In this document: one piece after another, positions 1 to 7,158 of the stretch
How positions within the stretch are numbered: the stretch's first letter is position 1
How the letters are laid out: every line of letters begins with the position of its first letter
NCBI GenBank assembly: GCA_905211615.1
Contig: CAJMBB010000053.1
Span: 1 to 12,162, forward strand
Source: an uncultured Collinsella sp.
Lineage (GTDB): Bacteria; Actinomycetota; Coriobacteriia; Coriobacteriales; Coriobacteriaceae
Direction: 5' to 3'
Length of the DNA: 12,162 nucleotides
The notes under the pieces: model-generated
Told to the model about the DNA's origin: nothing
What the model saw: only the letters and a program-made list of their open reading frames with translations
Databases searched by the model: none
Translations under genes and position numbers: made by a program

Positions 1-747
1 CGCCTGTCGCTCATCGATATCAATATGGCATGCCCCGCCCGCAAGGTGGTTACCAAGGGCGAGGGTTCGGCGCTCATGCGCACGCCCGACCTGGCGGAGA
101 AGATCGTCGAGGCCACGGTGGGCGCGGCGCACGTGCCCGTGACCGTCAAGATTCGCAAGGGCTTTTATGCCGAGGACCGTAATGCCGCGACGTTTGCCCA
201 GATGCTTGAGGGCGCAGGGGCTGCCGCAGTCGCCGTGCATGGTCGTTGCGCCACGCAGCTCTACACGGGCCAGGCCGACTGGTCGGTCGTCGATGAGGTT
301 GCCGATTCTGTCGAGATTCCCGTGATTGGTTCGGGCGATGTGTTCTCGGCCGAGGACGCTGCTGAACATCTGCACGGCTCGGGTGCCAGCGCGGTGTTTA
401 TCGCGCGCGGCATCTACGGCAATCCGTGGGTGTTCGGCGATGCCCGAGCCCTTGCACTCGATGGCACGCCGGTTCCTTCTCGCTCCTCGGTCGAGCGCCT
501 GGAGGCCCTGCGTGAGCATCTGACGTTGACGCACGAGCTTCTGCCGCTCATGTCGCGCGCCCGCACGTACGCAAGCTGGTACTTAAAAGGCATGCCCCAT
601 GCCGCCGCCTGGCGCGCTCAGGTGGTGCGTTGCTCTACGTACGAGGAGTTCATGTCGCTGGTCGATGATATCGAGCGCGATGTGGTGGCCTGCGAGGCCA
701 CGCTTGCCGCCGGTGAGTCGGTGCCCGCTCATCCATTGGAGGCTTAA
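1..747 (+). CDS. dusB: tRNA-dihydrouridine synthase, DusB type (5' end missing)
   Basis: Flavoenzyme that reduces specific uridines of tRNA to dihydrouridine in the cytoplasm. The reading frame is open from the first base of the window, so the N-terminal FMN-barrel portion lies upstream; the first ATG at 25 is internal. The fragment starts with the active-site strand DINMACPARK, containing the catalytic Cys and the following Lys. The family usually has NMGCP, so Gly to Ala is a small deviation. Next come the KIRKG strand, the HGR...YTGQADW tRNA/FMN-binding segment, the IGSGDV phosphate-binding loop and ARGIYGNPWVF. The C-terminal helical domain carries the WYLKGMP motif typical of the DusB (NifR3/YhdG) group. 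A GGAGG at 738-742, inside its last codons, serves hemW, which begins 2 bp after the stop, so the two are probably cotranscribed. Family assignment is firm; the DusB subgroup is somewhat less certain. Confidence 0.9.
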   Translation, partial: RLSLIDINMACPARKVVTKGEGSALMRTPDLAEKIVEATVGAAHVPVTVKIRKGFYAEDRNAATFAQMLEGAGAAAVAVHGRCATQLYTGQADWSVVDEVADSVEIPVIGSGDVFSAEDAAEHLHGSGASAVFIARGIYGNPWVFGDARALALDGTPVPSRSSVERLEALREHLTLTHELLPLMSRARTYASWYLKGMPHAAAWRAQVVRCSTYEEFMSLVDDIERDVVACEATLAAGESVPAHPLEA

Positions 748-749
748 GG

Positions 750-1982
750 GTGGCCGTTACCGCGCTGTACGTGCACGCGCCGTTTTGCGCTCAAAAATGC
801 CGCTATTGCGACTTTGACTCGCGCAGCTTTGCTCTGTGTGATTTGGATGCTGCGCTCGATTCCTATTTTGAGCAGCTGTATGCGCGCCTCGATTCCTTTG
901 GCGACGCCGGGGCGCTTGCGCAGGTCCGCACGGTCTATATTGGCGGCGGCACGCCGTCACTGGCTGGGGAGCGCCTGGTGAAACTTGCCCGTCGTATCTC
1001 CATGTGGTGCAAGCCCGTTGAATTTACTTGCGAAGCCAATCCTGAGTCGCTGACCGCCGAGCTCGCCACCGCGCTTGCCGAGGCGGGTGTCACGCGCATC
1101 TCTCTGGGCGTGCAAACCCTCGTCAATACCGAGCTGGTTGCTATTGGCCGCATTCACGATGCTAATCGGGCACTTGCGGCTATCGCGACGGTGAAGGACG
1201 CTGGCCTCGATGTGTCGTGCGACCTGATGTGCGGCCTTCCCGGGCAGACGGCCGCAAGCTGGCGGAGCACGCTCGATGGCGTGTTGGCGGCGGCACCGCA
1301 TCATGTGTCGGTCTACCCGCTCACGCTCGAGGAGGGCACGCCACTCTATCGCATGGCGTGCCGTGACGAGTCGCTCGAGCCCGACGAGGATTTTCAGGCT
1401 TCGTGCATGGACGCGGCGCGTGAGCGCCTGGGTGCGGCCGGCTATCATCCGTATGAGGTGGCAAGCTACGCGCTCGACGGCCATGAGTGCGCCCATAATA
1501 TTGCCTACTGGACCGGACGGGGCTACCTGGGCCTGGGTCGTTCTGCCGCGGGCATGCTCGATGACGAGGATTTCGACCGTCTTGCAGGTTTGTTCCCCGG
1601 CGTGTCTTCTCGAGGCGATGCGTACCGCGTGCGTCTGGTGCAACGTGACGATGACGCGACGGCGTTCGAGGCCGAATATCTGTCGCAGCGCGAGGCTGTC
1701 GCCGAAGACTTGATGCTCGCCTGTCGCATGACGCGCGGTGTTGCGTCCGACCTGTTGGCTCGTGCAGCTTGCGTCATCCCAACGGGCGAGCTGGCAGCTG
1801 CCTGCGATCGCGCGCTCGAATTGGGTCTTGCCACTTGGGTGCCCGAGACGCTCTGGGGTCATGAGGGACCCTTCACTTCGGCAGATGTCGTCGCGGGCCA
1901 TGTTCGAGCTCGTCTGGCGCCGACCCATCTGGGCTGGCTCGATGGAAATGTTCTGTTCGAGCTGTTTTGGGATCTAGCTTAG
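750..1982 (+). CDS. hemW: HemW-type radical SAM heme chaperone
   Basis: Radical SAM protein long annotated as oxygen-independent coproporphyrinogen III oxidase; known HemW proteins bind heme and pass it to respiratory enzymes. The 410-residue product has C13-x3-C17-x2-C20 for the 4Fe-4S cluster. The residue two after C20 is Phe (CAQKCRYCDF), where true HemN has a fourth Cys, which favours HemW. GGGTPS follows as the SAM-binding glycine motif, then the NPES and LGVQ strands of the barrel. HNIAYW at 249-254 is the conserved HemW motif before the C-terminal winged-helix-like domain. The start is GTG at 750, with GGAGG at 738-742 and a 7-base spacer; only this start keeps the YVHAPFC strand complete. 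The gap to dus is 2 bp. Activity as a heme chaperone here is inferred from family motifs. Confidence 0.93.
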   Translation: MAVTALYVHAPFCAQKCRYCDFDSRSFALCDLDAALDSYFEQLYARLDSFGDAGALAQVRTVYIGGGTPSLAGERLVKLARRISMWCKPVEFTCEANPESLTAELATALAEAGVTRISLGVQTLVNTELVAIGRIHDANRALAAIATVKDAGLDVSCDLMCGLPGQTAASWRSTLDGVLAAAPHHVSVYPLTLEEGTPLYRMACRDESLEPDEDFQASCMDAARERLGAAGYHPYEVASYALDGHECAHNIAYWTGRGYLGLGRSAAGMLDDEDFDRLAGLFPGVSSRGDAYRVRLVQRDDDATAFEAEYLSQREAVAEDLMLACRMTRGVASDLLARAACVIPTGELAAACDRALELGLATWVPETLWGHEGPFTSADVVAGHVRARLAPTHLGWLDGNVLFELFWDLA

Positions 1983-1998
1983 GCCGCTCGGGTAGAAT
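1967..1998 (+). promoter_or_regulatory. possible promoter of the membrane-type dnaJ
   Basis: TAGAAT at 1993-1998 resembles a sigma-70 type -10 box and lies 43 bp before the ATG at 2041. TTGGGA at 1967-1972 could be the -35, but the spacer would be 20 bp, longer than the usual 16-18, so this is a weak call. GGTA at 1991-1994 and TACC at 1999-2002 form a 4-bp inverted repeat across the -10, a possible but unproven operator. I see neither a CIRCE element (HrcA) nor a HAIR element (HspR) in the 58-bp gap. Confidence 0.3.
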
Positions 1999-2025
1999 TA
2001 CCGGAATATATACGCTGCTGTGAGC

Positions 2026-2030
2026 AGGAG
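2026..2030 (+). promoter_or_regulatory. ribosome binding site deciding the start of the membrane-type dnaJ
   Basis: AGGAG lies 10 bases before ATG 2041. It lies downstream of the in-frame GTG at 2020, so that start cannot use it, and it is 19 bases from the ATG at 2050. This favours 2041. Confidence 0.6.
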
Positions 2031-2040
2031 GTTGCCGCGT

Positions 2041-3144
2041 ATGGCGACGATGAACGAAAAAGATTACTACGAGATTCTGGGTGTCTCCAAGGACGCCACC
2101 TCGCGTGATATTCAAAAGGCCTTCCAGCAAAAGGCCCGTAAGCTCCATCCGGACGTCAATAAAGAGCCGGATGCCGAGGAAAAGTTTAAAGAGGTTTCCG
2201 AGGCCTACGCCGTGCTTTCGGATGAGCAAAAACGTGCGCGCTACGACGCCATGCGTTCTGGCAATCCCTTTGCCGGTGCTCCTACGGCTTCGCCCTATGG
2301 TGGCGGCTACGCCGGCAGCACGGGCTATGGCAATCCCTTTGAGGGCGGCTTTCCCTTTGGTGGCGCCTGGGGCCAGCAGCGTCGCGGCCAGGCTGCCTAC
2401 AATCCCGAGAACGGCGCCAACGAGGTCGTCGATATCAAACTCGACGCCAAGGAGGCCAAGGGCGGTGCCCGCAAGACCGTCCGCTACACGCGCTTCGATA
2501 CCTGTGGTCACTGCGGCGGCTCGGGCTCCGTTTCGTCCGAGCATGCACATACCTGCCCGAGCTGCGGTGGCCGCGGCCACATCGACGTCGACCTGTCCTT
2601 CCTGTTTGGTGCGGGCACGTTCCAGTCGGTCTGTCCCGAGTGCGGCGGTTCCGGTAAAGTCGTGGCCGATCCCTGCCCTGATTGCGGTGGCAGCGGTCGT
2701 ACTCGCGTAACCTCCGAGCAGACGATTGAGTTTCCTGCCGGCACGCACGATGGCGACGAGGTCCGCATTAGCGGCATGGGCCATGCTGGCACTAACGGTG
2801 CCGCGGGCGGCGACCTGGTCGGCCGCGCCCATGTTGAGGCCGAGCGCTTGGAAGGTAAGGCCCGTACTGGCTTTTACCTGATGGGCATTGTGGCGCCGTT
2901 TTTGGTGCTGTCGGCCATCTCGGGCGTGTTCTCGGCCTTTGCCGTGATGTGCTTTATTCCGTTTACCATGGGCCTGTTCATGGTGCTTTCGGACGGTGTG
3001 CTTCATCGCAGCCTGCTGTGGTGGAAGCGCGGTGCGATGCAGTTTGCCAACGGTTTTGCCAACGGCTTCATGTTCGCGCTCGTGTCGGTTTGGTTTGCGA
3101 GCTGCTCTCAGCGTGCCATGCTTTCGCCGTACCAAATGCAATAA
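2041..3144 (+). CDS. DnaJ-like protein with J domain, zinc finger and C-terminal membrane segments
   Basis: Hsp40-type co-chaperone, predicted to stimulate a DnaK ATPase through its J domain. From ATG 2041 it has 367 residues. The J domain covers about 7-72, with HPD at 36-38. A Gly/Phe-rich linker (about 73-125) contains GNPF twice. The first substrate-binding domain holds four CxxCxGxG zinc repeats beginning at C155, C172, C198 and C212, all cysteines present, and ends near residue 270 (PAGTHDGDEVRISG, then GGDLVGRAHVE). A canonical DnaJ would continue into a second substrate-binding domain and dimerisation helix. Here residues 278-317 are strongly hydrophobic, probably two tight membrane passes, and about 339-355 may be a third. 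The frame is continuous with normal codon use, so this looks like a real architecture, not a frameshift. It probably places the chaperone at the cytoplasmic membrane. Its partner DnaK and its substrate are not visible here. Confidence 0.85.
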   Translation: MATMNEKDYYEILGVSKDATSRDIQKAFQQKARKLHPDVNKEPDAEEKFKEVSEAYAVLSDEQKRARYDAMRSGNPFAGAPTASPYGGGYAGSTGYGNPFEGGFPFGGAWGQQRRGQAAYNPENGANEVVDIKLDAKEAKGGARKTVRYTRFDTCGHCGGSGSVSSEHAHTCPSCGGRGHIDVDLSFLFGAGTFQSVCPECGGSGKVVADPCPDCGGSGRTRVTSEQTIEFPAGTHDGDEVRISGMGHAGTNGAAGGDLVGRAHVEAERLEGKARTGFYLMGIVAPFLVLSAISGVFSAFAVMCFIPFTMGLFMVLSDGVLHRSLLWWKRGAMQFANGFANGFMFALVSVWFASCSQRAMLSPYQMQ

Positions 3145-3158
3145 CATCAAACCCTCTG

Positions 3159-3186
3159 TTTGCGGTCGGCCCAGCTTGGGTATAGG
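3159..3186 (+). promoter_or_regulatory. possible promoter of dnaJ
   Basis: TATAGG at 3181-3186 is a plausible -10 box. TTTGCG at 3159-3164, 16 bp upstream, is a weak -35. They lie in the 81-bp gap between the two dnaJ genes, 39 bp before the GTG at 3226. CCCA/TGGG (3170-3173 and 3177-3180) form a short inverted repeat against the -10. No CIRCE or HAIR element was seen. If real, this promoter would drive the dnaJ to recO gene run. Confidence 0.35.
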
Positions 3187-3211
3187 ACGCACTGTGACAA
3201 TAATGAAAGTC

Positions 3212-3218
3212 GGAAGGA
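3212..3218 (+). promoter_or_regulatory. ribosome binding site deciding the GTG start of dnaJ
   Basis: GGAAGGA ends 7 bases before GTG 3226. The in-frame upstream ATG at 3160 has no such site and would add 22 residues unlike any J domain. Confidence 0.6.
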
Positions 3219-3225
3219 TTCGGTC

Positions 3226-4374
3226 GTGTCGGAAAATAGGGATTACTACGAGGTGCTTGGCGTCGACAGGGATGCCGACGCGCGGACGATCAAGCGTGCG
3301 TTTCTAAAGAAGGCCCGTACCGTACATCCGGATGTTTCGGACGACCCCGAGGCCGAGGCCAAGTTCAAGGAGCTCAACGAGGCCTATTCCGTTCTTTCCG
3401 ATGAGCAGAAGCGTGCTAACTACGACCGTTACGGCACTGCCGACGGCCCTGGTGGTTCGGGCTACGTCGATATCAACGATATCTTTGGTGGCATGGGCAT
3501 GGACGACTTGTTCTCGTCGTTCTTTGGCGGCGGTGCCGGCGGTGGCGCCCGCAGCCGTCGTGAGCGTCGTCGCGGACGTGACATGGCCATCTCGCTTTCG
3601 GTGACGCTCGAGGAGGCGGCGCTCGGCTGCAAAAAGACGATCAGCTATGACCGCCTTGCTCCTTGCGAGGACTGCAACGGCACCGGTAGGGCAGAGGGCG
3701 CACAGGAAAAGCAGTGCGGCCGCTGCCACGGTACGGGCTACGTCACGACGGTTCAGCGTTCGTTCCTGGGCCAGGTTCAGTCTTCCTCGCCTTGCCCCGA
3801 CTGCCATGGCGAGGGCACAGTCATCGACCATCCCTGCGAGACCTGCGACGGTCAGGGCCGCACGCCTTCGCATGAAAAGATCGACATCGATATTCCCGCC
3901 GGCGTTTCGACCGGTCGCCAGCTGCGTGTGAGCGGCTTTGGCGAGGCCGGCCTTCGCGGCGAGCCTTCGGGCGACCTGATTGTCAACGTGCGCGTTGCCG
4001 ACCATGAGCGCTTTAAGCGCAACGGTGACGACCTGTACCTGGTGAGCGATATCTCGATTGCGCAGGCTGCGCTCGGCTGCGAGATCGAGGTCGAGGGCAT
4101 TATGCCCGACGAGGTCGTTAAGGTGACGGTTCCCGCCGGCGCCCAGTACGGTGATACCGTGAGCGTCAATAATTACGGCATGCCGCGCATTGGCGGTGGC
4201 GGTTCGCGTGGCCGCCTGATCGTGCAACTGCGCGTGGTCGTTCCCACCAATCTTTCCAATAAGCAGCGCGAGCTGCTCCGTGCTTTTGCCGATGAGATGG
4301 GCGATGACGTCGCTTCTGGTAAGAAGTCGGTGACCGACCGTATCAAGAGTGCCCTCGACGATATCCTCGATTAA
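3226..4374 (+). CDS. dnaJ: Chaperone protein DnaJ, canonical type I
   Basis: Co-chaperone that binds unfolded protein and stimulates DnaK ATP hydrolysis in the cytoplasm. The 382-residue product has the standard length and domain order. The J domain covers about 5-70 with HPD at 34-36, followed by a Gly/Phe region (FGGMGMDDLF, then FGGGAGGGA). The zinc-finger domain has four complete CxxCxGxG repeats beginning at C147, C164, C190 and C204. Both substrate-binding domains follow (IPAGVSTGRQLRVSG; then VPAGAQYGDTVSV), and a C-terminal helix ends the protein. The start is GTG 3226, supported by GGAAGGA 7 bases upstream. The stop overlaps the ribosome binding site of the following mtaB-like gene, 9 bp away, suggesting cotranscription. 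It lies directly after a shorter membrane-type paralogue. The usual partners hrcA, grpE and dnaK are not in this window. Confidence 0.95.
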   Translation: MSENRDYYEVLGVDRDADARTIKRAFLKKARTVHPDVSDDPEAEAKFKELNEAYSVLSDEQKRANYDRYGTADGPGGSGYVDINDIFGGMGMDDLFSSFFGGGAGGGARSRRERRRGRDMAISLSVTLEEAALGCKKTISYDRLAPCEDCNGTGRAEGAQEKQCGRCHGTGYVTTVQRSFLGQVQSSSPCPDCHGEGTVIDHPCETCDGQGRTPSHEKIDIDIPAGVSTGRQLRVSGFGEAGLRGEPSGDLIVNVRVADHERFKRNGDDLYLVSDISIAQAALGCEIEVEGIMPDEVVKVTVPAGAQYGDTVSVNNYGMPRIGGGGSRGRLIVQLRVVVPTNLSNKQRELLRAFADEMGDDVASGKKSVTDRIKSALDDILD

Positions 4375-4383
4375 GGAGCCCGC

Positions 4384-5676
4384 GTGCTCGCACCCCATAT
4401 TTCCGTCGTCAACCTCGGCTGCCGTGTCAACCGGGTTGAGTCTGACCGTATCACTGCCGATCTTATGCGCCTGGGCTTTGCTATTGTGGAGCCCCAGGAT
4501 GCCGATCTGATCGTCATTAACACCTGTGCCGTTACGGGCGAGGCTGAGGCCAAGACCCGTAAGGCCGTTCGTCATGCGCTGGCCCATCCAAACGAGCCCT
4601 ATGTGGTCGTGACCGGATGCGTGGTTAATTTGCATCCCGAGGAGCTGCTGGAGCTTTCGGATCGCGTGATCGCCGAGCCGTCCAAGATCGATGTCGCCGA
4701 ACGTGTCTGCGAGGTGTTGGGCGTTGAGTCCGATAGCGTTCCCGCCTGCAGCGATGGCGAGGTGGTCGATGCGCTCGGTCGCTCTCGCCTGGGCGTGAAG
4801 ATTCAGGACGGCTGCAACCACCGCTGCACCTATTGCATTGTGTGGAAGGCGCGCGGCCCCGAGCGCTCCGTGCCCGTCGAGTCTGTGCTTGAGCAAGTTC
4901 GCGAGGCCCAGGAGGCCGGCGTGCCCGAGGTGGTGCTGACCGGTGTGAACCTGGGTGCCTACGATGGCAAGAGCGCGACCGACGAGCATGTCGAAATCGA
5001 TGAGCTGCTCGAGGCCATCATGGAGCGCACGTCTATTCCGCATGTGCGCATTTCCTCGGTCGAGCCCATGGATATCTCCGAGCGTCTGCTTAAGGTTATG
5101 GCGCGCTATCCGCAGCGTATCGCCCCATTTTTGCACCTGCCCGTGCAGTCCGGCTGCACGGCGACGCTGCATCGCATGGGTCGTCCCTATAGTGCCGAGG
5201 CTTTTGAGGACACGGTGCGCATGATTCGTACCAATTTGCCGCAGGCGTCTCTTTCGTGCGATGTCATCGTCGGTTTTCCCGGCGAGACGGACGAGGAGTT
5301 CGAGGAGTCGCTGGCGCTGTGCCGCCGTGTGGGTTTCTCGCGCATGCACGTGTTCCGCTACAGCAAGCGTCCCGGTACCCTTGCCGCCGATATGCCCGAC
5401 CAGGTACCGCCCGAGGTTATGGCCGAGCGCAGCCGCCGTATGCGGGCCGCCGCACAGGAACTCGCTATTGCCGACGCTCGTCGTCGTGTGGGCACGGTCG
5501 AGCGTGCCGTGCTCGAGTATGGTGACAACCTGACGCTCGGCTCGTTCCATCATGCCCGTCTTGACGATGCCTGTGGACTTACAGCTCCGTGCCTGCTCGA
5601 TGTTGCTATCATCGGAGTCGATGATTCCGGCTTGGTCCATGCGCGCAGGGAGGTTCATGGAAGCCTCGAAGATTAG
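4384..5676 (+). CDS. mtaB: tRNA methylthiotransferase, MtaB-like
   Basis: Radical SAM enzyme expected to convert t6A37 to ms2t6A37 in ANN-decoding tRNAs. The 430-residue product has the N-terminal methylthiotransferase domain with three cluster cysteines: C13 (NLGCRVN), C48 (NTCAVT) and C79 (TGC). The radical SAM cluster is C144-x3-C148-x2-C151 (CNHRCTYC). GCRVN at the first cysteine fits MtaB (usually GCKVN) better than MiaB (GCQMN). LTGVNLGAY, LHLPVQSGC and the VGFPGETDEEF strand are typical of the barrel. The C-terminal part after about residue 370 should be a TRAM RNA-binding domain, but I do not see the usual GYTxNY-like motif; it is divergent. The start is GTG 4384, with AAGGAG at 4373-4378. 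Its last 20 bases overlap the phoH-like gene. MtaB over MiaB or RimO is likely but not proven by eye. Confidence 0.88.
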   Translation: MLAPHISVVNLGCRVNRVESDRITADLMRLGFAIVEPQDADLIVINTCAVTGEAEAKTRKAVRHALAHPNEPYVVVTGCVVNLHPEELLELSDRVIAEPSKIDVAERVCEVLGVESDSVPACSDGEVVDALGRSRLGVKIQDGCNHRCTYCIVWKARGPERSVPVESVLEQVREAQEAGVPEVVLTGVNLGAYDGKSATDEHVEIDELLEAIMERTSIPHVRISSVEPMDISERLLKVMARYPQRIAPFLHLPVQSGCTATLHRMGRPYSAEAFEDTVRMIRTNLPQASLSCDVIVGFPGETDEEFEESLALCRRVGFSRMHVFRYSKRPGTLAADMPDQVPPEVMAERSRRMRAAAQELAIADARRRVGTVERAVLEYGDNLTLGSFHHARLDDACGLTAPCLLDVAIIGVDDSGLVHARREVHGSLED

Positions 5677-6643
5677 ACTTACCGTTCCCGAGGGAATTGA
5701 TCCCTCGCGCGTTTTGGGCGCCGGCGACGGCGTCCTTCGTGCGCTCGAGAGCTTGGTTCGCGCTTACGTGGTCGCCCGTGGCGATAGCATCTCCGTGAGC
5801 GGCGACCCGGACGAGGTCGAACTCGTTGCGCGCTTTTTCGAGCACGCTTTTCGCGAGGCGGCCGCCGGGCGCACGCTGTCTGCCGACGATGTCTCTCGCT
5901 GCCTGGCCGTCTTGCGCGACGGTGAACATGATGCCTCGTCGCTGCGCGATGACGTACTGCTGTCGTATCGTGGTCGCGTCATCCGCCCTAAGACGCTCGG
6001 TCAAAAGCGCTATGTGGATGCCATTCGCTCTCATACCATCACGTTTGGTCTGGGTCCTGCCGGTACCGGTAAGACCTATCTGGCCATGGCGCTCGCCGTT
6101 GCCGCGCTCAAGCGTCACGTGGTGGGCCGTCTAATCTTGACGCGTCCGGTTGTCGAGGCGGGGGAGAACCTGGGCTTTTTGCCCGGTACCCTCGAGGAAA
6201 AGATCGATCCGTACATGCGTCCGCTCTACGACGCCCTCTTTGACATGATGGATCGCGAACGCACCGATGAGCTTATGGAGCGCGGCGTGATCGAGATCGC
6301 CCCGCTCGCCTACATGCGCGGTCGAACGCTGAGTGATGCCTTCGTGGTGCTCGACGAGGCGCAAAATACCACGCCTGAGCAGATGAAGATGTTTCTGACG
6401 CGCTTGGGTTTTAACTCCAAGTTCGTGATTACCGGCGACCTGAGCCAGCGCGACCTGGTGGGTCGTCGTGGCGGTCTTGCCGACGTTGAGCAGATTTTGG
6501 GCCGTGTCGACGATGTCGCATTTTCGCACCTCGAGCGCGCCGACGTGGTGCGCCATGCCTTGGTGGGACGTATCGTCGAGGCATACGACACTTATGATGA
6601 CGTGCGCGAGCAGCGCCCGCGCGACCGAAAGGAGTCCCGTTGA
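5657..6643 (+). CDS. PhoH-like ATPase (PhoH/YbeZ family)
   Basis: Cytoplasmic P-loop ATPase of the PhoH family, linked by its frequent pairing with ybeY to RNA metabolism and ribosome maturation; its exact role is not settled. The 328-residue product has a small N-terminal RNA-binding-like domain (about 1-90), then the ATPase domain. Walker A is GPAGTGKT at 133-140, Walker B is VVLDEAQN at 230-237, and TRPVVEAGENLGFLPG and ITGDLSQRD are further family signatures. I chose ATG 5657, preceded by GGAGG at 5649-5653 with only a 3-base spacer, which is short. An in-frame ATG at 5639 would add six residues but lacks a visible ribosome binding site. The gene overlaps mtaB by 20 bases and ybeY by 4 (TTGA), so translational coupling on both sides is likely. 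Confidence 0.93.
   Translation: MEASKIRLTVPEGIDPSRVLGAGDGVLRALESLVRAYVVARGDSISVSGDPDEVELVARFFEHAFREAAAGRTLSADDVSRCLAVLRDGEHDASSLRDDVLLSYRGRVIRPKTLGQKRYVDAIRSHTITFGLGPAGTGKTYLAMALAVAALKRHVVGRLILTRPVVEAGENLGFLPGTLEEKIDPYMRPLYDALFDMMDRERTDELMERGVIEIAPLAYMRGRTLSDAFVVLDEAQNTTPEQMKMFLTRLGFNSKFVITGDLSQRDLVGRRGGLADVEQILGRVDDVAFSHLERADVVRHALVGRIVEAYDTYDDVREQRPRDRKESR
6628..6634 (+). promoter_or_regulatory. ribosome binding site deciding the TTG start of ybeY
   Basis: AAAGGAG lies inside the last codons of the phoH-like gene, 5 bases before TTG 6640. There is no in-frame ATG or GTG nearby, so TTG is the best start. Confidence 0.6.
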
Positions 6644-7149
6644 GTGTATTGATCAGCAACGATGCCGAGCTCGATACGCTGCTCGATGCGCAGGAGGTGG
6701 AGCACATCTGCGAGGTCGTGCTTGCCGCCGAGGGCGTTGAGCGTGAAGTCGAGATTTCCCTTTCGTATGTCGACGAGGACGAGATGCACGAGCTCAACCA
6801 CGAGTGGCGCGGTATCGATCGCACCACCGATGTACTCTCGTTTGAGTGCGATTCGGCCTTTGACGATGACATTCCCGCCGATGAGACGCTCGAGCTCGGC
6901 GATATTATCCTTGCCCCGCAGGTTATTGCCCGTCAGGCCCCCGGTTTTGGCAATAGCCCCGCTGACGAGTGCCGTCTGATGCTCGTTCACGGCATGCTGC
7001 ACCTACTGGGCTATGACCATATCGAGGACGACGAGGCCGAGATCATGGAGGCCCGCGAGGACGCCATCCTGCGAGATCTGGCGCTCGAGCGCGGCGAGGA
7101 CCCCAAGCTGGTCCACGTCGGCCCCATCACCAACCACGCCCACGACTAG
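6640..7149 (+). CDS. ybeY: Endoribonuclease YbeY, rRNA maturation factor
   Basis: Zinc-dependent single-strand endoribonuclease involved in 16S rRNA 3'-end maturation and 70S ribosome quality control. The 169-residue product carries the diagnostic HGMLHLLGYDH motif; H117, H121 and H127 are the expected zinc ligands. WRGIDRTTDVLSF and LGDIILAP upstream are the other conserved blocks of the family. The start is the rare TTG at 6640, supported by AAAGGAG at 6628-6634 and a 5-base spacer. It shares TTGA with the stop of the phoH-like gene, so its translation is probably coupled to that gene. The C-terminal tail after GYDH, about 40 residues, is acidic (EDDEAEIMEARED), and the protein ends slightly beyond the usual length. 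dgkA follows after 9 bp. Confidence 0.95.
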   Translation: MSVLISNDAELDTLLDAQEVEHICEVVLAAEGVEREVEISLSYVDEDEMHELNHEWRGIDRTTDVLSFECDSAFDDDIPADETLELGDIILAPQVIARQAPGFGNSPADECRLMLVHGMLHLLGYDHIEDDEAEIMEAREDAILRDLALERGEDPKLVHVGPITNHAHD

Positions 7150-7158
7150 GAGCCGTCT

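Noticed and set aside
2020..2040. GTG 2020 as start of the membrane-type dnaJ
   Set aside because: The AGGAG at 2026-2030 lies downstream of it, and the added seven residues have no J-domain similarity; ATG 2041 is better placed.
2871..3144. Frameshift or fusion error as the explanation for the hydrophobic end of the first DnaJ
   Set aside because: The frame stays open with normal third-position bias to a stop followed by a promoter-like gap. No alternative frame restores a second DnaJ substrate-binding domain.
1873..3192. 439-residue open frame on the - strand opposite the membrane-type dnaJ
   Set aside because: It crosses the hemW–dnaJ gap and antisense codons of a gene with clear J and zinc domains; no start signal or domain was seen.
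1983..3225. CIRCE or HAIR heat-shock operators near the dnaJ genes
   Set aside because: Neither the TTAGCACTC/GAGTGCTAA nor the CTTGAGT/ACTCAAG pattern is present in the two gaps.
3304..5658. 784-residue open frame on the - strand opposite dnaJ and mtaB
   Set aside because: Same codon-bias effect; it spans two well-supported + strand genes and has no recognisable domain.
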